This document shows positions 24,098 to 32,546 of a stretch of DNA of 64,000 nucleotides, piece by piece (the stretch's first letter is position 1; each line of letters opens with the position of its first letter). Where the stretch lies: the NCBI RefSeq assembly GCF_019834675.1, contig NZ_JABUBU010000017.1:1-64000 (forward strand). Direction: 5' to 3'. The notes beneath the pieces were generated by a model, which had not been told where the DNA came from, made no database searches, and saw nothing but the letters and a program-made list of their open reading frames with translations. The position numbers and the translations under genes are program-made. The stretch is from Rhodococcoides corynebacterioides. GTDB lineage: Bacteria; Actinomycetota; Actinomycetes; Mycobacteriales; Mycobacteriaceae.

Positions 24098-26170
24098 ATG
24101 CGCTATCGACTCGGCGTCGACGTCGGCGGCACCTTCACCGACGTGCTCCTGCTCGAAGAATCCACCGGCACCACCTACCGCGCCAAGACGGCGTCGACGC
24201 CGGCGGATCAGTCCGTCGGCGTCCTCAACGGCATCGCGAAGGTGTGCGACGCGGCGGGCATCGACCCGTCGGACGTCGGCCAGGTGCTGCACGGCACCAC
24301 CGTCGCCACCAACGCGATCCTCGAGGGCCGCGGCGCGCGGGTGGGCCTGGTCACCACCGACGGCTTTCGCCAGGTGCTCCAGATCGCGCGATCGTTCGTG
24401 CCGGGCGGACTGGCCGGGTGGATCATCTGGCCCAAGCCGGAACCCCTGGCCGCACTGGAGAACACGGTGGAGGTGGTCGGCCGCATCGCCGCCGACGGCA
24501 GCGAGGTGACCGCCCTCGACGAGCAGCAGGCGCGGGCGCAGCTGCGCACCCTCGCGGGCGCCGGCATCGAGGCCCTGACCGTCTCGCTCATCAACGCCTA
24601 CGCCAACGACGCCCACGAGAAGCAGGTGGCCGCCTGGGCGGCGGAGGAACTGCCGGGCATCCCGGTGTCGCTGTCCAGCCACGTCCTGCCCGAGATGCGG
24701 GAGTACGAGCGCACGCTCACCACCGTCGCCAACAGCTACGTCCAGCCCGAGGTCTCGCGCTACGTGCGCAACCTGGACACCTCGCTCCGGGACCGCGGTA
24801 TCACCGCTCCCCTGTCCATCCTGCGCAGCGACGGCGGTCTGGTGCAGTCCGCCAAGGCCGCGGAAGACCCGGTGTCCCTGTTGCTCTCGGGTCCGGCGGG
24901 CGGCGTGACGGGTGCTGTGTGGTTCGCCGAGCAGGCCGGCTACACCGATTTCCTCACGTTCGACATGGGCGGGACGTCGACGGACGTCGCGCTGGTGCTC
25001 GGCGGCGAGCCGCGGATCGGACGGGAGACCAAGGTCGGGGACCTGGCGGTCCGGGCGACCAGCGTCGACGTGCGGACCGTCGGCGCGGGCGGCGGCTCCA
25101 TCGCCCACGTCCCGGAACTGACGAAGGCACTGCGGGTCGGTCCGCAGTCGGCCGGCGCCGATCCCGGCCCCGCCGCCTACGGGAACGGCGGGACCGCGCC
25201 CACGGTGACCGACGCCAACGTCGTGCTGGGCTACCTGCCGAGTGCGCTCGCGGGCGGTGAGGTGGCACTCGACGTCGAGGCCAGTCGCCGCGCCGTCGCC
25301 ACCATCGCCGACGCGATGGGTCTGGAGAGCCCCGAGGCCGCGGCGTCGGGCATCGTCGACATCGTCAACGAGAACATGTTCGGCGCCCTGCGTCTGGTGA
25401 GCGTGCAGCAGGGCTACGACCCCCGGGACTTCGCCCTGGTGTCGTTCGGCGGCGCCGGTCCGCTGCACGCCAATGCCCTCGGCCGCCTCACCGGCTCGTG
25501 GCCGGTGATCGTGCCGCCGTCCCCGGGCGTGCTCTGCGCCTACGGCGACGCGACGACGTGCGTGCGAGACGAGAGCGCCCGCACCATGATTCGCGCGTTC
25601 GCCGACCTCACCGACGACGACCTGTCGAGCGCGTTGCGCGATCTCGCCGAGACGGCGGCGCAGCGGCTCTCGGCGGAGGGGGTGCCACCGGAGCAGCAGA
25701 CCGCGAAGTACCAGGTCGACCTGCGCTACCAGGGCCAGGGCTTCGAGATCCCGGTCGACGTCGACGCGGCCGCGCTGGACCGTCCGGGACTGCTGAGCAC
25801 CCTCGGTGAGTCCTTCGACACCGAGCACCAGCGGCTCTTCTCGTTCCTGTTGAAGAACGAGCGCGAGGTGATCAACCTCCGCGTCACGGTCAGCGGGCCG
25901 CGGCCGGACGTCACGGTGGCCCCGCTGGCCGAGGCCACCGGGGACCCGGAACCGGTGTCCACCACCGAGGTCTGGATGGACGGGGAGTTCGTGACCGCCC
26001 CCGTGCACGACCGCACACGCCTGCTCGCCGGGCACGTCGTCACGGGGCCCGCCGTGATCACCGAGATGGACTCGACCACCTTGGTCCTGTCCGGACACGC
26101 CGCCACCGTGCATCCCAGCGGCAGCCTTCTCCTCGCCCCGGTGGATCACGCCGGACCCGAATCGCGCTGA
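24098..26170 (+). CDS. Hydantoinase/oxoprolinase HyuA-type ATP-dependent subunit
   Basis: A 690-residue HyuA protein. The ASKHA-type nucleotide-binding signatures are LGVDVGGTFTDVLLL (5-19) and FDMGGTSTDVAL in the central domain. GTTVATNAILEGRGA and FGGAGPLHANAL are further family motifs. HyuA/HyuB pairs hydrolyse hydantoins, N-methylhydantoin or 5-oxoproline, or carboxylate ketones, using ATP. The ATG at 24098 follows GGGAGA; the longer frame upstream belongs to the antisense/shifted region of the CoA transferase. The paired HyuB follows after 27 bp. The substrate is inferred only from the neighbours. Confidence 0.9.
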   Translation: MRYRLGVDVGGTFTDVLLLEESTGTTYRAKTASTPADQSVGVLNGIAKVCDAAGIDPSDVGQVLHGTTVATNAILEGRGARVGLVTTDGFRQVLQIARSFVPGGLAGWIIWPKPEPLAALENTVEVVGRIAADGSEVTALDEQQARAQLRTLAGAGIEALTVSLINAYANDAHEKQVAAWAAEELPGIPVSLSSHVLPEMREYERTLTTVANSYVQPEVSRYVRNLDTSLRDRGITAPLSILRSDGGLVQSAKAAEDPVSLLLSGPAGGVTGAVWFAEQAGYTDFLTFDMGGTSTDVALVLGGEPRIGRETKVGDLAVRATSVDVRTVGAGGGSIAHVPELTKALRVGPQSAGADPGPAAYGNGGTAPTVTDANVVLGYLPSALAGGEVALDVEASRRAVATIADAMGLESPEAAASGIVDIVNENMFGALRLVSVQQGYDPRDFALVSFGGAGPLHANALGRLTGSWPVIVPPSPGVLCAYGDATTCVRDESARTMIRAFADLTDDDLSSALRDLAETAAQRLSAEGVPPEQQTAKYQVDLRYQGQGFEIPVDVDAAALDRPGLLSTLGESFDTEHQRLFSFLLKNEREVINLRVTVSGPRPDVTVAPLAEATGDPEPVSTTEVWMDGEFVTAPVHDRTRLLAGHVVTGPAVITEMDSTTLVLSGHAATVHPSGSLLLAPVDHAGPESR

Positions 26171-26197
26171 GTCGCAACCCGATCAGGAGCATCCACC

Positions 26198-28087
26198 ATG
26201 GCTACCATCGTCGAGACCTCGCAGACCCCGTTCACCACCGTTCCCGTCGACCCCATCACCCTCGACATCATCGAAAACGCGCTGCGCAACGCCCGCGCGG
26301 AGATGGACGAAGTCCTCTTCCGGACCGCTCTCTCCCCCGGCATCCGGGAGCAGCACGACGAGTTCCCGCTCATCGCCGACCCCAGCGGCAAGATGGTCGT
26401 CGGTCAGTTCGGGCTGTCCGTCCCGGACTTCCTGGACAACTTCGACGGCACCGTCGGCGAGGGCGACATCCTGCTCACCTCCGACCCGTACGCGTGCGGG
26501 GCAGCGATCAGTCACGCCAACGACTGGTTGATCGTCATGCCGATCTTCCACAGCGGCCGGGTGGTGGGCTGGTCGTCGATGTTCGGTCACATGTCCGACG
26601 TGGGCGGCAAGACGCCGTCGTCCATGCCGACCGACGCGCACACCATTTACGAAGAGGGCGTGATCATTCCGCCGTTCAAGCTCTACAGCGCCGGCGAGAT
26701 GAACGACACCGCACTCGACATCATCCTCAACCAGGTACGCAAGCCCGATTGGAACCGCGCGGACCTCAACGGACTCGTCGCGGCGTGCAGCACCGCGGCC
26801 CGGCGCATCGTCGAGCTGTGCGACCGGTTCGGCGTCGACGTCTACCTCTCCGCCCTCGACGCGCTGCTCGAGCGGAACTACCAGGCGATGAAGGTGTTGC
26901 TGGCCACGCTCTTCGTCGACGGGGAGACCATCGAGTTCTCCGACTTCATCTGCGACGACGGATGTGGTTACGGCCCCTACGAACTCACCATCGAGCTGAC
27001 TCGCCACGGCGAGAAGATCCACCTCGACTTCTCGAAGAACGCACCGCAGGCCGTCGGGCCGATCAACTACTTCATCAACGAGAATCTCGTCCGGATGTTC
27101 TTCGGCATCTACGTGATCACCGTCGCCGATCCCCAGATCCTGTGGAACGACGGCTTCTACCCGCTGATCGACGTCACCATCCCGGAGGACTCGTTCTGGA
27201 AACCCCGGTACCCGGCGGCGCTCAACGGCCGCAACCACGGCATCGGGCGCGTCTTCGACCTGTTCGGCGGGCTGCTCGGCAAGAACAACCCCAGCATCCT
27301 CAACGCGGCCGGCTTCTCCTCGTCCCCGCACTTCATGTACTCCGGGCACTACGACGGCGGGGCGCGCGACGGCGAGTGGTTCCAGCTGTACTCCATCGGA
27401 TTCGGCGGCATCCCCGGTCGGCCGATGGGCGACGGTCCGGACGGGCATTCGCTGTGGCCGTCGTTCGTCAACATCCCGTGCGAGTACCTGGAGTCCTACT
27501 ACCCCTTGCGGATCGAGCGGTGGGAGACCATCGCCGACACCGGCGGTGCGGGTCTGCACCGCGGCGGCAACGGGGTGGACGTGGCGTACCGGTTCGAGGA
27601 GCCGGGCACCATCGCGATCCACGACGACCGCTGGCTCACCTACCCCTGGGGGGTCAACGGCGGTAAACCCGGTGCGCGCGGGCGCAAGTGGATCGAGCGT
27701 GCCGACGGCACCACCGAGATCCTGGCGAGCAAGGTGCACGACGTCCCGGTGGCGCGGGGCGACGTCCTGCACTTCGTGACGTGGGGCGGCGGCGGGTGGG
27801 GCGACCCCACCGAACGGGACGCGGAGCTCGTCGCCCTCGAGGTCCGTCGCGGCCTGATCACGCCGGACGGGGCGGCGTCGGGTTACGGCGTCGTGTGCGA
27901 CGCGGCCGGCACCGTCGACGTCGACGCGACCACGGCGCGTCGTGCCGAGCTGGTCGAGGCACGCGGCGAGACCACGGTGTTCGACAAGGGACCGGACATC
28001 GCCGACATCCTCGCCCGCTGCGAGGAGGAGACGGGCCTGCCCGCCCCGCGTCCGCCGGTGAACGTCCGCAAGGCGGTGCGCGCGTGA
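26198..28087 (+). CDS. Hydantoinase/oxoprolinase HyuB-type subunit
   Basis: A 629-residue HyuB protein. Characteristic stretches are VDPITLDIIENALRNARAEM, ILLTSDPYACGAAISHANDW, SSMFGHMSDVGGKTPSS (probable metal ligands) and the C-terminal VLHFVTWGGGGWGDPTER. It forms a heteromeric enzyme with HyuA. RBS AGGAGC precedes the ATG. Its stop overlaps the start of the cysteine hydrolase gene (GTGA), so hyuB and the hydrolase are translationally coupled, which suggests consecutive reactions. Family confidence is high; the reaction is uncertain. Confidence 0.9.
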   Translation: MATIVETSQTPFTTVPVDPITLDIIENALRNARAEMDEVLFRTALSPGIREQHDEFPLIADPSGKMVVGQFGLSVPDFLDNFDGTVGEGDILLTSDPYACGAAISHANDWLIVMPIFHSGRVVGWSSMFGHMSDVGGKTPSSMPTDAHTIYEEGVIIPPFKLYSAGEMNDTALDIILNQVRKPDWNRADLNGLVAACSTAARRIVELCDRFGVDVYLSALDALLERNYQAMKVLLATLFVDGETIEFSDFICDDGCGYGPYELTIELTRHGEKIHLDFSKNAPQAVGPINYFINENLVRMFFGIYVITVADPQILWNDGFYPLIDVTIPEDSFWKPRYPAALNGRNHGIGRVFDLFGGLLGKNNPSILNAAGFSSSPHFMYSGHYDGGARDGEWFQLYSIGFGGIPGRPMGDGPDGHSLWPSFVNIPCEYLESYYPLRIERWETIADTGGAGLHRGGNGVDVAYRFEEPGTIAIHDDRWLTYPWGVNGGKPGARGRKWIERADGTTEILASKVHDVPVARGDVLHFVTWGGGGWGDPTERDAELVALEVRRGLITPDGAASGYGVVCDAAGTVDVDATTARRAELVEARGETTVFDKGPDIADILARCEEETGLPAPRPPVNVRKAVRA

Positions 28088-28704
28088 GCGAGCCGATGGA
28101 GTCCTACCGCGCGTCGGGCTTCGGTGGTGAGCTGGGGCCGGGCCGACGCGCGGCGGTGCTGGTGATCGACGTCGTCCAGGCCTACCTGGTGGACTCGTCG
28201 CCGATGCGGGCGCCGGTGGACGACGCGGTGGCCGCGGCGGCGCGCCTGGTGGAGGCGGCGCGGGGCCGCGACGTGCCCGTCGTCTTCACGCGGGTGAGCT
28301 ACGGCAAGGGCGGGGTCGACGGCGGTCTGTTCACGCGAAAGATACCGTCCCTCAGCGTGTTCGAGGAGGGCTCGGCACTGGCCGAGTTCCCGCCCGAGCC
28401 CGCTCCGCTCCCCGGCGAGGTGGTGGTGACCAAGCAGTACGCCAGTGCGTTCTTCGGCACCTCGCTCGCGGCCACCCTGACCGCGGACGGCGTCGACACG
28501 CTCTACCTCTGCGGTCTGACCACCAGCGGCTGCGTGCGCGCGAGTGCGACCGACGCGCTGCAGCACGGGTTCCGGCCGCGCGTGGTGGCCGACGCGTGCG
28601 GTGACCGCGCGGGCGGGATGCACGAGGCGAATCTGCTCGACCTGCGCGCCAAGTACGCGGACGTGATCACTCTGGAGGAGGCGATTCTCGCCTTCGACCG
28701 GTAG
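28084..28704 (+). CDS. Isochorismatase-family cysteine hydrolase (N-carbamoylsarcosine amidase-like)
   Basis: A 206-residue cysteine hydrolase with the Asp-Lys-Cys triad visible: Asp29 in VLVIDVVQAY, Lys117 in VVVTKQYASAF and Cys150 in LTTSGCVRASATDAL. The family includes N-carbamoylsarcosine amidase, maleamate amidase and nicotinamidase. Coupling to HyuA/HyuB recalls the N-methylhydantoin route, where ATP-dependent ring opening gives N-carbamoylsarcosine and an amidase of this family releases sarcosine, CO2 and ammonia. A maleamate-type amide hydrolase feeding the CoA transferase is an alternative. The start is GTG 28084 by overlap. The 3' end overlaps the convergent MmcQ gene by 38 bp. Confidence 0.85.
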   Translation: MSEPMESYRASGFGGELGPGRRAAVLVIDVVQAYLVDSSPMRAPVDDAVAAAARLVEAARGRDVPVVFTRVSYGKGGVDGGLFTRKIPSLSVFEEGSALAEFPPEPAPLPGEVVVTKQYASAFFGTSLAATLTADGVDTLYLCGLTTSGCVRASATDALQHGFRPRVVADACGDRAGGMHEANLLDLRAKYADVITLEEAILAFDR

Positions 28705-29104
28705 CGAGTCTCCGCACCAGGGCGTCCTCGTGCTCGCGGCGTAGCCGGACGGGTGCGCGCACCAGCCAGGCCTCCACGACCACCTCCCGCAGGAGGGTCG
28801 GGGACACGGCCTCGAGGCGCACCAGAACCGCCGCGTAGCCGTCGAAGTGCGAGACGGTGAAGAACACCGTGGGGTCGTCGTCGATCAGAGCCCGCTTCTC
28901 GCCCTCGTCGGCGACGCGGGCGCCGAGCACGGGACCCGTCGGGGCGTCGTCGCCGAGTTCGTCGAGATCCGCGGCACCGAGCGGGCGGTCCCAGACGAAC
29001 GACTTGCCCTTCACCCGCCACGCGGGCGCGCCACCGTACGAGGCGTGCTCGTCGGTCTCCGGCAGCGACAGCGCGATCCGGCGGACGTCGTCCCACTCGG
29101 CCAT
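28667..29104 (-). CDS. MmcQ/YjbR-family protein
   Basis: A 145-residue protein of the MmcQ/YjbR family (CyaY-like DNA-binding fold). The N-terminus DDVRRIALSLPETDEHASYG, the following PAWRVKGKSFVW and the C-terminal EAWLVRAP are diagnostic. The molecular role is poorly known; members are small cytosolic proteins, some with DNA-binding evidence. The ATG at 29104 has a -10 TACGCT with a 7-nt spacer (leaderless). It is convergent and overlaps the cysteine hydrolase. Confidence 0.82.
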   Translation of the reverse strand: MAEWDDVRRIALSLPETDEHASYGGAPAWRVKGKSFVWDRPLGAADLDELGDDAPTGPVLGARVADEGEKRALIDDDPTVFFTVSHFDGYAAVLVRLEAVSPTLLREVVVEAWLVRAPVRLRREHEDALVRRLATGRRRESPPPE

Positions 29105-29111
29105 GACCTGC

Positions 29112-29117
29112 AGCGTA
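29112..29117 (-). promoter_or_regulatory. Leaderless promoter -10 (TACGCT) of the MmcQ gene
   Basis: TACGCT on the minus strand is followed by 7 nt and the ATG at 29104. It matches the spacing seen at five other genes in the window. Confidence 0.5.
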
Positions 29118-29129
29118 GTGCGGTTCGGG

Positions 29130-30527
29130 TCAGGTCAGGGTCACCGCGACGACGGTGTTGCGGCCGCCGCGCTTGGCGTCGTAGAGCGCGCGGTCGGCGG
29201 TGTCGAGCAGCGGGGACACCGACGCCGGCGCCGCGGGCGCCCAGGCGAGTCCGATGCTCACCGTGGCGGTGCGGGTGCTGAGCAGGTGCAGTCGTTCGTG
29301 GTCGCGGCGAATGGTGTCGGCGACGGCGGTGGCGTCCTCGTGGTCGGCCATCGGGAGCAGGACCGCGAATTCCTCCCCGCCGATGCGCCCGGCGACGGCG
29401 CCGTCGGGCAGGGCGGAGAGGATGCAGCCGGCGGAGCGGACCAGAGCCACGTCGCCCGCCGCGTGCCCCATGGTGTCGTTGATCGTCTTGAAGTCGTCGA
29501 GGTCGAGCATCAGCAGGGCCACCGGCTGCGCGCCGTCGACCAGCGTGTTGAGGCGCCGCTGACTGCGTCGGAGGAACGCCGCGCGCGACAGGGTGCCGGT
29601 GAGGCTGTCGTACTCGAGGGCCTCGTGCAGCTTGTTCTGAACCGCCATCCGGTCCAGCGTCACCGCCGCGACGAGCAACGGACCGAGCGCGACCAGCGCC
29701 ACGGACAGGGTGGCGACGGGACTCTGCGTTGCCTCCCCGGCCCCCAGCACACCCACGCGCCCGGCGATCAACAGGTTCCACCCCGCCCAGCACGCGGTGA
29801 GCAGGGCGGTACCGGAAAACGGGATTCGGGTGGCGCACCAGAGCAGGGCGGGCAGCGGCAGCGCCACCAGGAGCGGGCCGTCCGCCACCATGCCGGCGAT
29901 CATCAGGGTCACGGCGACCACGATGGGCACCGCCACCGTCCACGCGACCGACGAGAACACCCGCGGCGACGGCGGCCGCCACGGTCCGCCCGACCGGACC
30001 GACAGCAGGATCGTCGTCACCAGCAGGTAGCTGACGAACTCGGACGAGAACCACGCCGTCGGCGACACCGTGGGTGTGACATCCACCAACAACCCCGACA
30101 GCACCGTCGCGATCGTGGCGGAGGTGATCGACGCCACGACGATGCCGATCGACAGCCGCGCGAACGCGGGCGACCCGGTGAGCAGGAGCGGCTCGGACCG
30201 ACGCCAACGCACGGTCAGGGCTCCGGCGACGACGCCGACGGCGTTCGCCGCGTTGAGCACCGCCGCCGCGTAGGGGTCGGTTCCGCTGACCAGATCGGCG
30301 GCGACGCATCCGACGAAGAGGGCGACGACGGACGTCGCCCGCAGGTAGTGCGGCCAGCGGACGACGAGCGCGAGGGCGACGGCGTTGGCGAACCAGATCG
30401 ACGCCAGCAGTCCGGGCGGTCGGGTGTGGATGCCGAGCAGGGCGGCCAGGAAGACGACGGCGGCCACGGACGCCGGATCGAGGATCGATCGCGGTATCGG
30501 CGGTAGCGGCACCTTCGGCGCAGGCAT
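29130..30527 (-). CDS. Membrane-bound diguanylate cyclase (MASE1-like + GGDEF)
   Basis: A 465-residue protein with about 8 hydrophobic helices (20-295) resembling a MASE1-type sensory domain, then a GGDEF domain (about 300-465). The latter has YDSLTGTLSR, LDLDDFKTINDTMGH (341-355) and the active-site motif GGEEF (383-387), so cyclic-di-GMP synthesis is expected. The residues that would form the RxxD inhibitory site just before GGEEF are PDGA (374-377), so product feedback inhibition through that site is absent. It is divergent from the YczE-type gene. The signal sensed by the membrane part is unknown. Confidence 0.87.
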   Translation of the reverse strand: MPAPKVPLPPIPRSILDPASVAAVVFLAALLGIHTRPPGLLASIWFANAVALALVVRWPHYLRATSVVALFVGCVAADLVSGTDPYAAAVLNAANAVGVVAGALTVRWRRSEPLLLTGSPAFARLSIGIVVASITSATIATVLSGLLVDVTPTVSPTAWFSSEFVSYLLVTTILLSVRSGGPWRPPSPRVFSSVAWTVAVPIVVAVTLMIAGMVADGPLLVALPLPALLWCATRIPFSGTALLTACWAGWNLLIAGRVGVLGAGEATQSPVATLSVALVALGPLLVAAVTLDRMAVQNKLHEALEYDSLTGTLSRAAFLRRSQRRLNTLVDGAQPVALLMLDLDDFKTINDTMGHAAGDVALVRSAGCILSALPDGAVAGRIGGEEFAVLLPMADHEDATAVADTIRRDHERLHLLSTRTATVSIGLAWAPAAPASVSPLLDTADRALYDAKRGGRNTVVAVTLT

Positions 30528-30702
30528 CGGGAGTCCTTCGATCGAGAAGGAACCCCCGGTCCTCGGCCGTCACTGCTGACGGGCGAGTTGTTCCCAGCTC
30601 AGCCTTTGTGGTCTCGCACAGTATTCACGACCGGGCATCACCGGTCCACTCTCGGCGGGTGGCCTGCAGACAGCACGGCCGACGAGGACGACACTGAGCG
30701 GT

Positions 30703-31359
30703 ATGCACATCTCGACGGGGTCGCTCCCGACGCGACTGACCCTGCTGTTCGTCGGGTTGTTCCTGTACGGGTTCTCGATGGCGATGATGATCGCCGGCGG
30801 CCTCGGCCTGAACCCGTGGGACGTCCTGCACCAGGGTCTCGCGCACCGCACCGGCGCCAGCTTCGGCACGATCACCGCCTGCGTGGGCGCCGTCGTCCTC
30901 CTGCTGTGGATCCCGCTGCGCCAACGACCGGGCGTCGGCACCGTCGCGAACATCGCGGTCATCGCGGTGTCGGTCGATCTGACGTCGGCCTGGCTGCCCG
31001 ACGACGCCGCGCTCCCGGTGCGCTCGGCCCTGCTGGTGGGAGGCGTCGCGATCAACGCCGTCGCCACCGCGATGTACATCTCGGCGGGCATGGGCCCGGG
31101 CCCGCGCGACGGCCTCATGACGGGCATCGTGGGGCGCACCGGCTGGTCCGTGCGGGTCATCCGCACCGGCATCGAGGTGTCGGTCCTCGCGGTGGGCTGG
31201 GTCCTCGGCGGCACCGTCGGCGTGGGCACCGTGCTCTACGCGCTGGCGATCGGCCCGCTGGTGCAGCTCTCGGTGTGGCTGATGGGCCGACCGGCGCGCC
31301 GGGCTCAGTCCGTGCCGGGGTCGATGCCCGCGGCGAGCACGCCCACGGACACGCCGTAG
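30703..31359 (+). CDS. YczE-type integral membrane protein
   Basis: A 218-residue membrane protein with five to six hydrophobic segments and the family motif GLGLNPWDVLHQGLA (33-47). A second repeat-like AGMGPGPRDGLMTGI (127-141) suggests an internally duplicated YczE/YitT-like architecture. Function is unproven; such genes are often near transporters or regulators. Its 3' end overlaps the convergent 31305-31694 gene by 55 bp. RBS is weak (GAGCGG) before the ATG. Confidence 0.8.
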   Translation: MHISTGSLPTRLTLLFVGLFLYGFSMAMMIAGGLGLNPWDVLHQGLAHRTGASFGTITACVGAVVLLLWIPLRQRPGVGTVANIAVIAVSVDLTSAWLPDDAALPVRSALLVGGVAINAVATAMYISAGMGPGPRDGLMTGIVGRTGWSVRVIRTGIEVSVLAVGWVLGGTVGVGTVLYALAIGPLVQLSVWLMGRPARRAQSVPGSMPAASTPTDTP

Positions 31360-31694
31360 GGAAGGAAGCGCACCTTGCGACACGGGTCGACGTTGTCCCG
31401 GTGCGCCCGCAGCGCGTCGAGCTCGGTGGCGAAGACCTGATCGATGCCGGCGGAACCGTCGTCGTCGATCGTGTAGATCACCCACACGCCGTCGCCCTTC
31501 TCGCCGGTGGTCGTCGGCGCGGGTGCGGGGGCCCCGGTGGCCGTGAACATGCTGGCGAGGTTGCCCAGCGGGTTGCCGCCGGTGCCCGCGTTCCGCATGG
31601 CCTGGCCCAGCAGGTCACGCAGCCCGTCGCTCGCCTCGCGCGCGACGCGCTCGAAGTCCTCGGGATCGAAGCCGAACTGTCCGTTGCCGCTCAT
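31305..31694 (-). CDS. Conserved hypothetical protein with Gly/Pro hinge
   Basis: A 129-residue protein I cannot assign. The N-terminal half (FDPEDFERVAREASDGLRDL) is helical and resembles actinobacterial short acidic proteins. Next is a low-complexity linker of Ala/Pro/Thr (about 52-68). The C-terminal domain (GDGVWVIYTIDDDGSAGIDQ, then LRAHRDNVDPCRKVRFLPYG) looks like a small alpha/beta fold. The ATG at 31694 has GGAAGG upstream. It overlaps the convergent YczE gene at its 3' end. There is no signal peptide. Confidence 0.7.
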   Translation of the reverse strand: MSGNGQFGFDPEDFERVAREASDGLRDLLGQAMRNAGTGGNPLGNLASMFTATGAPAPAPTTTGEKGDGVWVIYTIDDDGSAGIDQVFATELDALRAHRDNVDPCRKVRFLPYGVSVGVLAAGIDPGTD

Positions 31695-31837
31695 GGTGCA
31701 CCTTCCGGGGGAATCGGGATCTGCCGTTCTCGGTCCCCGTTCAACGTCCGACGGCGCCCGCGCGTTCCCCGGCAGCGGATTGTGGGTATGCGGGCAGGGT
31801 TCCCCCATTTCTTCTTCACGGATCGAGGACCCATTCC

Positions 31838-32539
31838 ATGACGACGTTGCTGTTCGTGGTGACCGGCGCAGACCACTGGACGTTGAAGGACGGATCGACG
31901 CACCCCACCGGCTATTGGGCGGAGGAACTGGTCGCCTCCCACCGCACGTTCGTCGACGCCGGCTGGGACGTCGTCGTGGCCACCCCGGGCGGGGTTAGCC
32001 CGACCGTCGACCAGGGCTCGCTCGCCGTCGACGCCAACGGTGGCGACGAGAGCAAGGTCGCGGAACTGAAGCAGTACCTCGCCGACATCGACGACGTGCT
32101 CGCCGCGCCGGCGAAGCTCGAGGACCAGACGGCGTCGTCGTTCGACGTGGTGTTCGTCCCCGGCGGCCACGGCCCCATGGAGGACCTGGCGGTCTCCCCC
32201 GTCTTCGGCTCGTTGGTCACCGAGTTCCTCGACAGCGGCAAGGTGGTCTCGGCCGTCTGCCACGCACCCGCTGCGCTGCTGGCCGCGACGCGGCACGACG
32301 GCTCGTGGCCCTTCGCCGGCTACGAGCTGACCGGCTTCACCAACACCGAGGAGGAGCAGGCCGGGCTCGCCGACAAGGCGCCGTGGCTGCTCGAGACCCG
32401 GCTGCGGGAGGGCGGCGCGTCGTTCTCCTCCGGCGAGGCGTGGTCGCCGCACGTGGTGGTGGACCGCACCGTCTACACCGGCCAGAACCCGGCCTCGACG
32501 GCGCCGTTGGCCGAGCGGGTGGTGGCGGCGCTCAGCTGA
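31838..32539 (+). CDS. DJ-1/PfpI-family protein (Hsp31/glyoxalase III-like)
   Basis: A 233-residue DJ-1 superfamily protein. It has the nucleophile elbow SAVCHAPAALL with Cys141-His142, an acidic residue in GYWAEEL (about 25-31) and the glycine-rich VFVPGGHGPM loop. Its length and YWAEE motif fit the Hsp31-like group, whose members act as glyoxalase III (methylglyoxal to lactate) or protein deglycases. It is cytosolic and single-gene, with a good ATG start. It is convergent with the DUF1338 gene 7 bp away. The exact activity needs assay. Confidence 0.86.
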   Translation: MTTLLFVVTGADHWTLKDGSTHPTGYWAEELVASHRTFVDAGWDVVVATPGGVSPTVDQGSLAVDANGGDESKVAELKQYLADIDDVLAAPAKLEDQTASSFDVVFVPGGHGPMEDLAVSPVFGSLVTEFLDSGKVVSAVCHAPAALLAATRHDGSWPFAGYELTGFTNTEEEQAGLADKAPWLLETRLREGGASFSSGEAWSPHVVVDRTVYTGQNPASTAPLAERVVAALS

Positions 32540-32546
32540 CCCCCCG

